Shown in pieces: positions 17,409-25,369 of a stretch of DNA of 64,000 nt. Within the stretch, counting starts at the first letter, position 1. Each line of letters opens with the position of its first letter. This DNA is from a virus. The notes beneath the pieces are model-generated. The model saw nothing but the letters and a program-made list of their open reading frames with translations, was not told the DNA's origin and made no database searches. Both the position numbers and the translations under genes were made by a program. The stretch spans positions 1-64,000 of IMG/VR virus record IMGVR_UViG_3300017940_000554; one strand, 5' to 3'.

Positions 17409-17963
17409 AATTCTCTCCGTCTTTGCGCACAACTTACGCCTAACTCAATTTCCTGTCTATGCTAATTTTTCATTGCGCTACGATTGCGCTTCTCATCGAT
17501 CTATAGCGAATTTAGCCAAATTATCCTCTATCCCTATAACCGCAATAATTTCGATATAAATTGCGCCTGAATTGCGCACGGCTCAACCCATTTCAAATTT
17601 TCTATGTTTTATCTTTGCGCTTAAATTGCGCTTCGACTTTTTCCCTGCTGTGGGTTTCTATGGACGAGTAAGGCGTCGACGACGACGCGCACCCCCCCTC
17701 CCCCGGACAACTCCCGGACCGCTGCGAGACAAGCCGAGCCGCATCCCGGGCCGGACATACGTTGACCATGCATCCGGCGCCCCCCAGCGCTGCTAAATCT
17801 ACAGATTTAGCTGCAGCATCCCCATTTACAGCGTTTTTAGGGGGGACTACAGGACTTTGGACAGCTTGCCCATGCCCGACCATCACCGCGCCCAACGTGC
17901 ACCATGCGCACCTGGCAACAGCCCCGCGCGCCTCACAATGCAACAATTGCGCCCGATTCCCCA

Positions 17964-17985
17964 TTTTGATAGGTGACCGAAAAAC
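17964..17985 (+). promoter_or_regulatory. TTTGATAG box a
   Basis: TTTTGATAGGTGACCGAAAA, first member of a family of eight intergenic boxes with consensus CTWTTTGATAG-N-GGACCAAAA. It sits inside the divergent control region. Confidence 0.5.
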
Positions 17986-18034
17986 AATCCTGATCCTTGA
18001 AGGCTTCACTTTCTGCGAATCATCCGCGCACTAT

Positions 18035-18329
18035 CACCATGGTGCAGTTACAGCCCTCTTGTTTCCGCCCGGGGGCGCATCGCACTAGACTAGCCTCACC
18101 ACAGTGCAGACTGCGCAGAATATCGGGATGGATGTGTTTCATTTTTCATCACATCGGCGGTTAGCGCAGCAGTGCGTACAACTCACCACGATGCAATATA
18201 TATCGTGCACCACAGTGCAACGTGCCGTTATCCTATATACAACGGCGTCCAGTTTGATCAGATAGGGCATGCACCACAGTTACAAATTTCACACCACAGT
18301 ACATTTTTTTGTTGCACTATGGTGTGAAA
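18035..18329. promoter_or_regulatory. Iterated CACCACAGTGCA operators
   Basis: Copies or half-sites occur at 18035 (CACCATGGTG), 18097, 18184, 18208 and 18272. A large inverted pair lies at 18287-18303 (TTTCACACCACAGTACA) and 18313-18329 (TGCACTATGGTGTGAAA). The right arm of this pair overlaps a candidate -35 (TTGCAC at 18312-18317) with a weak -10 near 18334-18340. Binding there should block the rightward early promoter. An additional copy lies at 26024, upstream of the GGDEF gene. Confidence 0.65.
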
Positions 18330-18384
18330 GTAGGATAGAGTGATTAAGTAAGGTCATTCAAGCCTTACACACAGAGGGGGTCTA

Positions 18385-18585
18385 ATGAGTATTGAGAACG
18401 GTTTGTGTGGATACGTTGCGTTTTATCAAGGTAAGCGGATAGAAGTCTATGCGCCTTCCTTGTATGCAGCACAGAACAAGGTAGCGGAACAGTTGAAAGT
18501 CCCTGCCAAGAAACAGCATTTAATCTCTGTTACGCTTTGCGAACATGAAGACGGTTCAGAAGTCATTCACACGGCAACCTTTTAA
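18385..18585 (+). CDS. Hypothetical early protein, 66 aa
   Basis: First rightward gene after the control region. ATG follows GAGGGGG. The sequence looks like a small alpha/beta domain (GYVAFYQGKRIEVYAPSLYAAQNKVAEQLKV) seen in plasmid-type small proteins. Function unknown. Confidence 0.6.
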   Translation: MSIENGLCGYVAFYQGKRIEVYAPSLYAAQNKVAEQLKVPAKKQHLISVTLCEHEDGSEVIHTATF

Positions 18586-18692
18586 CACGGGTTTTTCCCG
18601 TCTATCGGGTAATCGGTCCCGATACTGAATGAGCGCGGCCAGCGGCCAAAGCGCGAAACGGGAACATAGTTCCGAGAATCAGAGGATTCAGA

Positions 18693-19640
18693 ATGAACAC
18701 TTTTGCACATAATTTTAATATCGGCGCTGCAATCAATCCCGGCGTACTTCTTCGCCAGCAAACTCCACTTACCTTGGACGCGTTGCGCCACTTTGCGCCT
18801 AGCGCTTTCGCCACAGAGGCGCATGAATCCCGTTCTGCCCGGTATACCTATATTCCTACCTCCGAGATTATCGCCGGGCTTATGAAAGAAGGCTTTCAGC
18901 CTTTCAAGGCCACTCAAAGCCGCTGCAGGATTGCAGGCAAGGAAGATTTTACAAAGCATCTGATTCGTTTTCGTCACCCCGATTCTTTTAACGCAATTCA
19001 GCGTGTTGGCGATTCCGTTCCTGAAGTGGTTTTAGTCAATTCGCACGATGGCACAAGCGCTTACAAGCTTTCTGCCGGCTTGTTCCGGCTGGTTTGCTCA
19101 AACGGGCTTATGGTCTCTGATTCAACCGTTCAGATGCTTTCCGTACAACACAAGGGCGATATCGTGCACGATGTGATTGAGGGATCTTTCCAGATCGTTC
19201 AGCAGTCGGAAAAGTCTCTTGCGCGCGCCGATGAGTGGAATCAGCTCCAGTTAACAGCGGGCGAACAAGGCGCATTCGCCGATGCTGCCCGCCAGCTCCG
19301 TTTCGCGGATGCGGAAGGCGAAATTAAGACGCCGATTACCGCCGAGCAACTTTTGCGCCCGCGCCGTGAAGCCGATGCAGCGGCCGCTATTGACTGGCGT
19401 CGACCCACGAACCCAAAGCCGGATCTTTGGCACACTCTGAATGTGGTGCAGGAAAATGTGATTCGCGGCGGGCTGCACGGTTTTGCTCAAGGCGTTGACG
19501 CACAGACAGGGCGCAAGACTGCCCGCCGCGTCACTACGCGCGAAGTAAAGGGCATTGATCAAGACGTAAAGCTGAATCGGGCTTTGTGGATGCTGGCGGA
19601 ACGTATGGCAGAACTCAAGGGCCAGACCGTAGCGGCGTAA
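18693..19640 (+). CDS. DUF932 family phage/plasmid protein, 315 aa
   Basis: The core phrases PEVVLVNSHDGTSAYKLSAGLFRLVCSNGLMVSD and a helical C-terminus are the signature of DUF932, common on plasmids, ICEs and phages. ATG at 18693 follows AGAGGA. The family's function is not established. Its location at the start of the rightward region suggests an early, establishment-type role. Confidence 0.8.
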   Translation: MNTFAHNFNIGAAINPGVLLRQQTPLTLDALRHFAPSAFATEAHESRSARYTYIPTSEIIAGLMKEGFQPFKATQSRCRIAGKEDFTKHLIRFRHPDSFNAIQRVGDSVPEVVLVNSHDGTSAYKLSAGLFRLVCSNGLMVSDSTVQMLSVQHKGDIVHDVIEGSFQIVQQSEKSLARADEWNQLQLTAGEQGAFADAARQLRFADAEGEIKTPITAEQLLRPRREADAAAAIDWRRPTNPKPDLWHTLNVVQENVIRGGLHGFAQGVDAQTGRKTARRVTTREVKGIDQDVKLNRALWMLAERMAELKGQTVAA

Positions 19641-19707
19641 CTTCCGCATCGGGGGCGGGCGCAATGCCCGCCCATTCCTTCAGCCACAAAACCGAAAGGA
19701 TGCGCCC

Positions 19708-20499
19708 ATGTTCAGGATTGAATTTCATCTAAGTTATCAGGACCAAGTCTGTTTTGATGTTTTCGGGCACGATACTATACGCCAGATTGAAACCTATTCC
19801 GCGCCTAAGCATACGCTTGATTACATGCGTTCAACGTTCAACCACAACGGCGACGATACAGCTTTCGAGCGCAACATTTTGAGCCGTCAAGGCGGCGCCG
19901 TAATTTGTTCTGTGCATGGTGACCGGGACCGCTACCCTTATCGCTGGACGCCGGAAGCCTACGCACTATTCGTGGGCGAGCGCTACCGCATGCACGCCGA
20001 TTACATGGTAGAGCATGCCAAGAGGGCCAAAAAATACGGGGCAGACTGGCCAGACGCGGAACCGATGCGCCCAATCCCGCGCCCCATCTACTTTGATAGG
20101 GATTTAAACCGCTATCAGCTTGAGCCGTGGTTTAACTCGGCGGTTCGCGCCAGCATGAAAAACGCGGCCATCCTCACCGAGCGTATGCGTGCCTATGATG
20201 CGATACGCGGGGCGCGTGTTGGAGATTGGATCGATACTCCCGCAGGCCAATTCAGGATTGCACACGACTGGGGGGAATCTGTTCAACCTACCATGTACAC
20301 GGCAGAAGAGAATCAAGGCTTTTACCTTGGCAGTGCTATTTCCTACAGTGGCAGTCTAGGCAACTCAATCCCGCTTGCACAGCTCCAGCCCACGGAAGAA
20401 ACGCGCCCGGCCCTCGTTTGGTTTTTCAGCGAAGACGAGGTGCGCGCCCATAACGGCGTGTATTTGCGGGCAGACTTCCGCGTCTTCCGGCTGGCATAA
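19708..20499 (+). CDS. Hypothetical protein, 263 aa
   Basis: Begins MFRIEFHLSYQDQVCFDVFG and carries a long charged middle segment (RYRMHADYMVEHAKRAKKYGADWPDAE). The C-terminal half reads like a small beta domain (GDWIDTPAGQFRIAHDWGESVQ). ATG follows AAAGGATGCGCCC. It is in the plasmid-like gene block and no family was recognised. Confidence 0.65.
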   Translation: MFRIEFHLSYQDQVCFDVFGHDTIRQIETYSAPKHTLDYMRSTFNHNGDDTAFERNILSRQGGAVICSVHGDRDRYPYRWTPEAYALFVGERYRMHADYMVEHAKRAKKYGADWPDAEPMRPIPRPIYFDRDLNRYQLEPWFNSAVRASMKNAAILTERMRAYDAIRGARVGDWIDTPAGQFRIAHDWGESVQPTMYTAEENQGFYLGSAISYSGSLGNSIPLAQLQPTEETRPALVWFFSEDEVRAHNGVYLRADFRVFRLA

Positions 20500-20510
20500 C
20501 CCACAGCCTA

Positions 20511-20531
20511 TTTGATAGCGTGACCAACTTT
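20511..20531 (+). promoter_or_regulatory. TTTGATAG box b plus GGCGC hairpin
   Basis: TTTGATAGCGTGACCAACTT is followed at about 20535 by GGCGCATGGCGCC, a small perfect hairpin, then AAGACCCGGAGC as ribosome-site region for the next gene. Confidence 0.55.
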
Positions 20532-20567
20532 TAACCGGCGCATGGCGCCAAGACCCGGAGCAAAAAA

Positions 20568-20804
20568 ATGTACACAACTTTCGAAGATGAACGCGCGGTA
20601 TACGTCCACCCAAACGGTGAGGCGTTAGTAACGGCAACGATCAACGGAAAGCGCTCATATGTTGCCGCAACAAAAGACGGATTCCGCACCGATTACCCGA
20701 TTGATTACGGTACCGGGCAAGTGGGCTGGGATAATCCGGAGTGGTTCACGGAAGGATTCAAGAGCAAGGCCCGCAAGGCCATTCTTGCCGGAAAGGGGCT
20801 TTAG
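20568..20804 (+). CDS. Hypothetical protein, 78 aa
   Basis: Starts MYTTFEDERAVYVHPNGEALVTATINGKRSYVAATKDGF; small beta-rich protein ending in a short basic helix (GFKSKARKAILAG). It lies behind box b and its hairpin. Unknown function. Confidence 0.6.
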   Translation: MYTTFEDERAVYVHPNGEALVTATINGKRSYVAATKDGFRTDYPIDYGTGQVGWDNPEWFTEGFKSKARKAILAGKGL

Positions 20805-21011
20805 GTGGAATACAGAATGAACGTCCAATGCAGAGACCGTATCAGCGGGCGAACGGGCTGTTTCATCGCAGATACAAACCATGAGGCACTATCGCCTGTT
20901 TTTAACGATCTATCAGGGCTGTACCCGTGGATGCACGAAAACGGATGGAAGTCTGAAGAACGTTACGGGAACGAGTTCACACCGTGGCGAGTGGTCAGAA
21001 CAAGAAACTAA
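20805..21011 (+). CDS. Hypothetical protein, 68 aa
   Basis: Begins at GTG right after the preceding stop; a downstream ATG at 20817 (MNVQCRDRISGRTG) is also possible. Residues such as FNDLSGLYPWMHENGWKSEERYG suggest a small soluble domain. Its coupling to the 78-aa gene argues for a real gene. Confidence 0.5.
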   Translation: MEYRMNVQCRDRISGRTGCFIADTNHEALSPVFNDLSGLYPWMHENGWKSEERYGNEFTPWRVVRTRN

Positions 21012-21057
21012 CCTTGTGCCTGTCCGTGGGCATGGTACGCGGGCAGAACAGGAAAAC

Positions 21058-21243
21058 ATGCCTATATACCGTGTCAAAGTCACCTGTGAAGCGTGGGTTA
21101 GCGCTTTCGTCGAAGTCAACGCGCCAAACGAAACGAGCGCCAACAAACTAGCACCGGCACAGGCTCAAGAAAATGCGGGCGAAATGCAATGGAGCTATGA
21201 CGGATTAGTCGACGGATCTGAATTTACCGCATTGCCCGAGTAA
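21058..21243 (+). CDS. Hypothetical protein, 61 aa
   Basis: ATG at 21058 follows AGGA. The product starts MPIYRVKVTCEAWVSAFVEVNA and has an Ala/Glu-rich helix, a strand-helix-strand pattern common in small plasmid proteins. Longer in-frame starts lie within the previous gene and are rejected. Confidence 0.5.
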   Translation: MPIYRVKVTCEAWVSAFVEVNAPNETSANKLAPAQAQENAGEMQWSYDGLVDGSEFTALPE

Positions 21244-21290
21244 GAACAGTTGCCCACCCATGGGCCGGTACGTGGGCAAAGGAAGGAAAC

Positions 21291-21527
21291 ATGCTGAACA
21301 CTGAAACCAACACTCCCGCAATAGAGGCGCGCATTTTGAAAGCCGCAAACGGAAAGCTAGTCAATCCAGCCCGCCGTTACACGGAATTTCGCGCCTTCTT
21401 CGAGCATGGCCAATGGTGGATAGAACATTTGCCGAGTGGCGCACAGTGGTCTGTCTGCGATGCGTCTGGCCCCAGCTGCCCCGATGGATTCGACTTCGAG
21501 CAAGTCACACGGGGCGATGAAGATTAG
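21291..21527 (+). CDS. Hypothetical protein, 78 aa
   Basis: ATG follows AAGGAAAC. The core RRYTEFRAFFEHGQWWIEHLPSGAQWSVCDASG is a compact Trp-rich domain of a type often found on plasmids and phages; no function can be given. Confidence 0.6.
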   Translation: MLNTETNTPAIEARILKAANGKLVNPARRYTEFRAFFEHGQWWIEHLPSGAQWSVCDASGPSCPDGFDFEQVTRGDED

Positions 21528-21531
21528 GCGC

Positions 21532-21552
21532 AAAGTCTAGATTCTGGACTTT
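21532..21552. promoter_or_regulatory. AGTCCAGA-T-TCTGGACT palindrome, copy 1
   Basis: AAAGTCTAGA, T, TCTGGACTTT: ten-base arms with one mismatch. It touches TTTGATAG box c. Member of a four-copy operator family (see 25989, 53161, 61723). Confidence 0.6.
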
Positions 21553-21572
21553 TGATAGTGTGACCAAAATTT
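21551..21572 (+). promoter_or_regulatory. TTTGATAG box c
   Basis: TTTGATAGTGTGACCAAAAT, followed near 21616 by the hairpin GGCGCATAGCGCC and a GGAG site ahead of the DUF6573-like gene. Confidence 0.55.
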
Positions 21573-21650
21573 TGAACCTGGCCGGGTACCCGGTCGGACT
21601 GAGGAGTACATTTCAACCGGCGCATAGCGCCAAGAGTGGAGCAAAAAGCA

Positions 21651-22100
21651 ATGCCCGAACAAGATGATTTTTTTGGCGAAGTAATTTCCAGCTATACGCG
21701 TGCGGAAGCAATCAAGGATGGTGTTTTGGTGGATCTTTCGGACTCGTCTTGTAATTTCCGCCCTGGACTGAACATCCTGCAAGAAGCAGGAATCAAATTT
21801 CCCGTTGCCATGACGCGCGCTGCTTTTGATCGTACCGTACAAAAGCTGGGCGAGCCCTTGCCGCCTGCCCAAGACGTAAGCGGGCGGCTGTGGGACGTGC
21901 TGACTATGCTTAAATACGCCATCCGCACCAGCGCGGGCGGTGACCTGCTTTTCTTTACCGTGCGCGTCTGGAATTGGGTTTATATCAAAGGTGACCGCAC
22001 GAATCGCTTTAAACATGAAGACGTTCGTCTGAAGGCTGTTTGCGGCCCCGGCGACAACGCAGAGCCCGTGATTACGATCATGCTCCCGGATGAGGATTAG
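21651..22100 (+). CDS. DUF6573-like protein, 149 aa
   Basis: Start at ATG 21651 (MPEQDDFFGEVISSYTRAEAIKDG) behind GGAG. The N-terminal phrase DFFGEVISSYTRAEAIKDGVLVDLS is typical of a protein family I know from plasmids (DUF6573). A helix-strand core continues through LGEPLPPAQDVSGRLWDVLTMLK. Role unknown. Confidence 0.65.
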   Translation: MPEQDDFFGEVISSYTRAEAIKDGVLVDLSDSSCNFRPGLNILQEAGIKFPVAMTRAAFDRTVQKLGEPLPPAQDVSGRLWDVLTMLKYAIRTSAGGDLLFFTVRVWNWVYIKGDRTNRFKHEDVRLKAVCGPGDNAEPVITIMLPDED

Positions 22101-22103
22101 GCC

Positions 22104-22322
22104 ATGGGAGGCAATCGCAAATACGGCTTCAGGCGTGGTGCTCACCACGTAAAAAACTGGTGGGAGGTTCCATTTTTCTGTGACGGTTGCCAGAAAACGC
22201 ACGGGCCGAAAGTCGAGCGCAACAAACTGTTAGACGGTCGCGTTCTTTGCAATCGTCAGTATTACAAGGAACTAGACAAGCAACAGGCTAATGCGCAGAA
22301 ACGCGCCGTACAGGAAAGGTGA
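22104..22322 (+). CDS. Small putative zinc-binding protein, 72 aa
   Basis: Contains PFFCDGCQKTHGPKVERNKLLDGRVLCNRQYY, a CxxC plus Cys/His set. It follows the DUF6573-like gene by three bases, so it is co-translated. Unknown function. Confidence 0.5.
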   Translation: MGGNRKYGFRRGAHHVKNWWEVPFFCDGCQKTHGPKVERNKLLDGRVLCNRQYYKELDKQQANAQKRAVQER

Positions 22323-22326
22323 TTCT

Positions 22327-22770
22327 ATGTCTTGCTTTGTCGTTTCGGACGCACACATTCACGCGCTCATTGCAACGGCTATTCATGGCCCAAAGGACGC
22401 ACAGGAACACGTCCGCCGTGGTTTGTGGCATGTATGGTTCAGACCTGAACGGAAACATGCGGCTTTGGAATGCGCCGATAAAATCGGCCAGATGCTTTTA
22501 GGCGAGAATCTGAAAAGTTACGGCGTCCACTATCCGAGCGAAGCAGATCCCGAAGGCGATGCAGCGCGCGCGGCCGCCTATCGCTTTCCTGTATCCGTGG
22601 AACCGCTCATGCGCGTGCAGACGTTGAAGGCTATTTTCTGCCTGGAGTATCAGTCAGATGCCTGTGAGAACTGGAAGGCATCGGACGCAGCACATTTCCT
22701 GCAACAGTTGCGTCTGCAAACCATTCAATCTTTGCCCGGCTATGAAGAAGCAGTTTACGAAATAAACTAA
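22327..22770 (+). CDS. Hypothetical protein, 147 aa
   Basis: ATG at 22327 (MSCFVVSDAHIHALIATAIHGPKD) follows AGGAAAGG; an earlier start inside the preceding gene is rejected. Helical protein with a central Tyr/Ala-rich segment (AARAAAYRFPVSVEPLMRVQTLKAIFCLEYQS). Similar small proteins occur in plasmid accessory blocks. Unknown function. Confidence 0.6.
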   Translation: MSCFVVSDAHIHALIATAIHGPKDAQEHVRRGLWHVWFRPERKHAALECADKIGQMLLGENLKSYGVHYPSEADPEGDAARAAAYRFPVSVEPLMRVQTLKAIFCLEYQSDACENWKASDAAHFLQQLRLQTIQSLPGYEEAVYEIN

Positions 22771-22777
22771 CTTCTCT

Positions 22778-22800
22778 TTTGATAGCGTGACCAACATTTC
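22778..22800 (+). promoter_or_regulatory. TTTGATAG box d
   Basis: TTTGATAGCGTGACCAACATT, 40 bases upstream of the next gene start at 22838. Confidence 0.55.
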
Positions 22801-22837
22801 AACCCACACCCGGCTCAGCCGGAGAACTGAGGACGTA

Positions 22838-23275
22838 ATGAGATTCAGGCTCGAAATTGAACTTGACAACGACGCCATGCAAACCGGAACCGATGTAATC
22901 AAGGCTCTGCGGGAAAGCCTCAAGGATGAAGAAAAGTTGAAATTGGATGATGGAACGGCGGGCAGTCTTTGGGACCGAAATGGAAACACCGTTGGTAAAT
23001 GGGAAGTCAACGAAAGACGGAGTCTTTCCGAGATCTTTGCCGCAATCCCCGTTACCACCAGCAACCCCGCTTTGCAGGGCTATTGCATCAGCGAGAACGA
23101 ACAAGCACCGCTGAGCCCGAAGGACCGCACCACGCTTGCCGCAATCCCCGCCGCTATGCCTGTCGGCATTCTTAGCCCCGAAGCACCGCACCCGTTCAAC
23201 GATAAGGATATCGTGGGTTTCTGCTCCGTTTGTGGCATGAGAAAGCATCATCCCGATGCGAATTATATCGAGTAA
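22838..23275 (+). CDS. Hypothetical protein with C-terminal zinc-finger-like end, 145 aa
   Basis: Start at ATG 22838 (MRFRLEIELDNDAMQTGTDVIKAL) behind GAGGAC. The N-terminal 45 residues are a ferredoxin-like helix-strand unit; the C-terminus has FCSVCGMRKHHPD, a CxxC-HH motif. Lies behind box d. Unknown function. Confidence 0.55.
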   Translation: MRFRLEIELDNDAMQTGTDVIKALRESLKDEEKLKLDDGTAGSLWDRNGNTVGKWEVNERRSLSEIFAAIPVTTSNPALQGYCISENEQAPLSPKDRTTLAAIPAAMPVGILSPEAPHPFNDKDIVGFCSVCGMRKHHPDANYIE

Positions 23276-23353
23276 CCGGCAACTGGTAAGCATTCCTTAC
23301 CAGTTCAACTACAACCTTTAACCGCCGCACAGCGGCAGAATTGAGCGTACATC

Positions 23354-23671
23354 ATGGCACAGGAACCAGAACAGACAATTTCCCTTCCGGCACTCAACAA
23401 CGAACAAGGCGCGGCACAGCTTCAACTCACCACAAACAAGTACAGCAATGGTCAGATGGTTTCATCTGCGCACATTTATTTTGTCAGGGATGGACTCATT
23501 ACATTTGAAGTTTTTGGCGACTTCCGCAAAGTCCTGTTACGCACCACAGCCCGCGCCACACAAAAAGCGCTCGACCTTCAGCACTCCAGCGTTTTTACTC
23601 CCGATGCTATCGAAGCCCTCAAGTCAGAAGCCATCGTCTTCTATGCTGCCAAGAAAAAATCGGCGGCTTAG
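23354..23671 (+). CDS. Hypothetical protein, 105 aa
   Basis: Begins MAQEPEQTISLPALNNEQGAAQLQLTTNKYSNGQ and alternates strand and helix. A small hairpin GCCGCACAGCGGC lies just upstream (about 23322). No family recognised. Confidence 0.55.
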   Translation: MAQEPEQTISLPALNNEQGAAQLQLTTNKYSNGQMVSSAHIYFVRDGLITFEVFGDFRKVLLRTTARATQKALDLQHSSVFTPDAIEALKSEAIVFYAAKKKSAA

Positions 23672-23697
23672 TTCAAAATCAGGAGTCTAGTCGCCTA

Positions 23698-23720
23698 TTT
23701 GATAGGTGACCAAAAAACAA
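23698..23720 (+). promoter_or_regulatory. TTTGATAG box e plus GGCGC hairpin
   Basis: CTATTTGATAGGTGACCAAA followed by GGCGCACAGCGCC at about 23731 and the ribosome site of the methyltransferase gene. Confidence 0.55.
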
Positions 23721-23761
23721 TTCCTAACCGGCGCACAGCGCCAAGAAAGCAGAGTCTCACC

Positions 23762-24748
23762 ATGGCAACCATGACTATGACCGCCGCAATGCCCGACGCC
23801 TCCAAGCTCATCAACCGTTTCCGCACATGGGCCGATGCCCTGCAAAACCAGATTGATCACTTGGGCCGTCCCATGACAGAGAACCCGACGCCAAAGAGAA
23901 ACAAACAGTATCAGATGCGTATGCACGATTGCCGCAACCTGGAGCGCACACAAAAGGCATTGCGCGCCCTGGCCGATGCCCACGAACGCGGAACCGTTCC
24001 CACCGAGTTGGCCGAACTCAAAAAGAAAGACGAAATACGCCTGCTGGTGCGCAAGTCTATTTCTGGTGAGGGTGGTTATTACTCCTGCATTGAGTCAAAA
24101 GACTACGCCGAGACCTCGCCCGTTGCCCGCTTGCTGCAATCCATGATTGAGGGCAATTCCGCCGAGCGCACCGAGCGGGAGCGCTTGCGCAAAATCGGCG
24201 AGCTAGAGGCCGAAATCAAACTCTCCAGTATTCCCGGATACTTCCCCACACAAGCCCCTGTGATTGAAATCATGCTGCGCCGTGCGCGCATTGAGCCCGG
24301 CATGAAGGTACTAGAGCCTGAAGCCGGAAGCGGGCACATTGCCGACGACGTGCGTGCGGCGGTTCCTGGCGTCATCCTGGAAGTGATTGAGCCGGTGTAC
24401 AAGCTGCGCGAACTCCTGCGCCTGAAGGGGTACAAGCTGGTGGGCGATGACTTCCTGCAGTTATCGTGCGCCGATCTGGGCCAGTATGACCGCATTGTGA
24501 TGAATCCGCCTTTTGAACGGCAGCAGGATCTTGAACACATCCGCCATGCCTACAAGTTTCTTGCCCCGCGCGGCGTGCTGGTCTCTGTTCTCAGTCCCAG
24601 TTTTGAATTCCGCAGTGACCGCAAGAGCACCGAGTTTCGCGCTTGGCTCGACGAGGTAAACGCCACGTGGGAAAACCTGCCCGATGGTGCTTTCAAGGCT
24701 AGCGGTACCGGCGTCAGCACGCGGCTGCTGCTGATTGAGCGCAGCTAG
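23762..24748 (+). CDS. DNA adenine-type methyltransferase with NPPF motif, 328 aa
   Basis: The catalytic domain shows SAM-binding motif I (KVLEPEAGSGHIADDVRA) and motif IV (YDRIVMNPPFERQQD), as in N6-adenine methyltransferases and SAM-dependent plasmid methylases. The N-terminal ~150 residues are helical and charged and may bind DNA. Start at ATG 23762 rather than an earlier codon in the box region. Likely role is protection of phage DNA or regulation; target sequence unknown. Confidence 0.75.
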   Translation: MATMTMTAAMPDASKLINRFRTWADALQNQIDHLGRPMTENPTPKRNKQYQMRMHDCRNLERTQKALRALADAHERGTVPTELAELKKKDEIRLLVRKSISGEGGYYSCIESKDYAETSPVARLLQSMIEGNSAERTERERLRKIGELEAEIKLSSIPGYFPTQAPVIEIMLRRARIEPGMKVLEPEAGSGHIADDVRAAVPGVILEVIEPVYKLRELLRLKGYKLVGDDFLQLSCADLGQYDRIVMNPPFERQQDLEHIRHAYKFLAPRGVLVSVLSPSFEFRSDRKSTEFRAWLDEVNATWENLPDGAFKASGTGVSTRLLLIERS

Positions 24749-24769
24749 ACAAGCACTCCCACGCCCACG

Positions 24770-24800
24770 GTCCCCTTTTGATAGGGGACCAAAATTTCAA
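24770..24800 (+). promoter_or_regulatory. TTTGATAG box f (palindromic form)
   Basis: GGTCCCCTTTTGATAGGGGACC has perfect seven-base arms (GGTCCCC/GGGGACC), which suggests that the box is a dimeric protein-binding site or an RNA hairpin rather than a plain -10 element. Confidence 0.6.
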
Positions 24801-24826
24801 ACGAGAAAACTTTGAGGGATAGACCC

Positions 24827-25075
24827 ATGAGCTACACACAGGCCATGAAGTGGCAACGCACCCACCGCAAGGGAACCCGGCAGCCGGTGATCATGTCGAC
24901 CGGCTCCGGATTCTGGCCTGCGTATGGCTGGCTGAAAAACGATTTTTGGCCTTATCTTGAACGGTGCAAGGCGGCTGGTATCGAACCGATGGAATGCCAA
25001 GCCTATTACAACGCAGGTTTGAGAGGTGGTGCGGGTGACCCGCGCTTGACCGACGCAGAACAGACAGAGGAGTAA
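24827..25075 (+). CDS. Hypothetical protein, 82 aa
   Basis: ATG at 24827 (MSYTQAMKWQRTHRKGTRQP) behind GAGGGAT. Trp/Tyr-rich core (GSGFWPAYGWLKNDFWPYLERCKAAG). Six bases separate it from the next gene. Unknown function. Confidence 0.6.
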   Translation: MSYTQAMKWQRTHRKGTRQPVIMSTGSGFWPAYGWLKNDFWPYLERCKAAGIEPMECQAYYNAGLRGGAGDPRLTDAEQTEE

Positions 25076-25080
25076 CCACA

Positions 25081-25302
25081 ATGCCACGCAAACACAATGC
25101 CGAACCGGGCGCGCTCATGCACGCATCCACTGAAGAAGTTCTCTGGATCTACAGCATGGGGAAGCGCTTTCAGGTTCGCGCCATCACCACCAGCGATGAA
25201 CAGTCGAACGCTTTCATGAACTCGCATAGGGATACGGCCCTTATCGCCTGTTATGGACCGTTTCAGATCATCGCCAACGTGTACCAAGGTGTCCGGGAAT
25301 AA
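25081..25302 (+). CDS. Hypothetical protein, 73 aa
   Basis: Begins MPRKHNAEPGALMHASTEEVLWIYSMGKRFQVRAITTSDEQSNAFM, a small strand-helix domain resembling plasmid-borne small proteins. Coupled to the 82-aa gene. Unknown function. Confidence 0.55.
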   Translation: MPRKHNAEPGALMHASTEEVLWIYSMGKRFQVRAITTSDEQSNAFMNSHRDTALIACYGPFQIIANVYQGVRE

Positions 25303-25369
25303 GCCCGAACACCTTAGAAAACGGACTGCAACTCCCAGCCGGTGCCCAGCACCAGAAAGGTTTTTCTCC

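Larger units (their letters stand above)
17409..18384. promoter_or_regulatory. Divergent control region, no convincing gene
   Basis: About 975 bases separate leftward and rightward genes. The left third is AT-rich with repeated GCGCAATTT/AAATTGCGC words (17470-17640). The middle (17680-17770) is very G+C-rich with a run of seven Cs. The palindrome AAATCTACAGATTTAGCTGCAG (with ATCT/AGAT arms) lies at 17797-17818, and one TTTGATAG box at 17964-17985. The right third holds the iterated operators listed separately. Possible minus-strand reading frames here are low-quality. A role as replication origin plus early promoter region is plausible. Confidence 0.55.

Noticed and set aside
17602-18009. 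A 135-aa minus-strand frame in the divergent control region
   Set aside because: Odd Cys/Gly/Arg-rich composition, no ribosome site, and it covers operator and G+C-rich control DNA.
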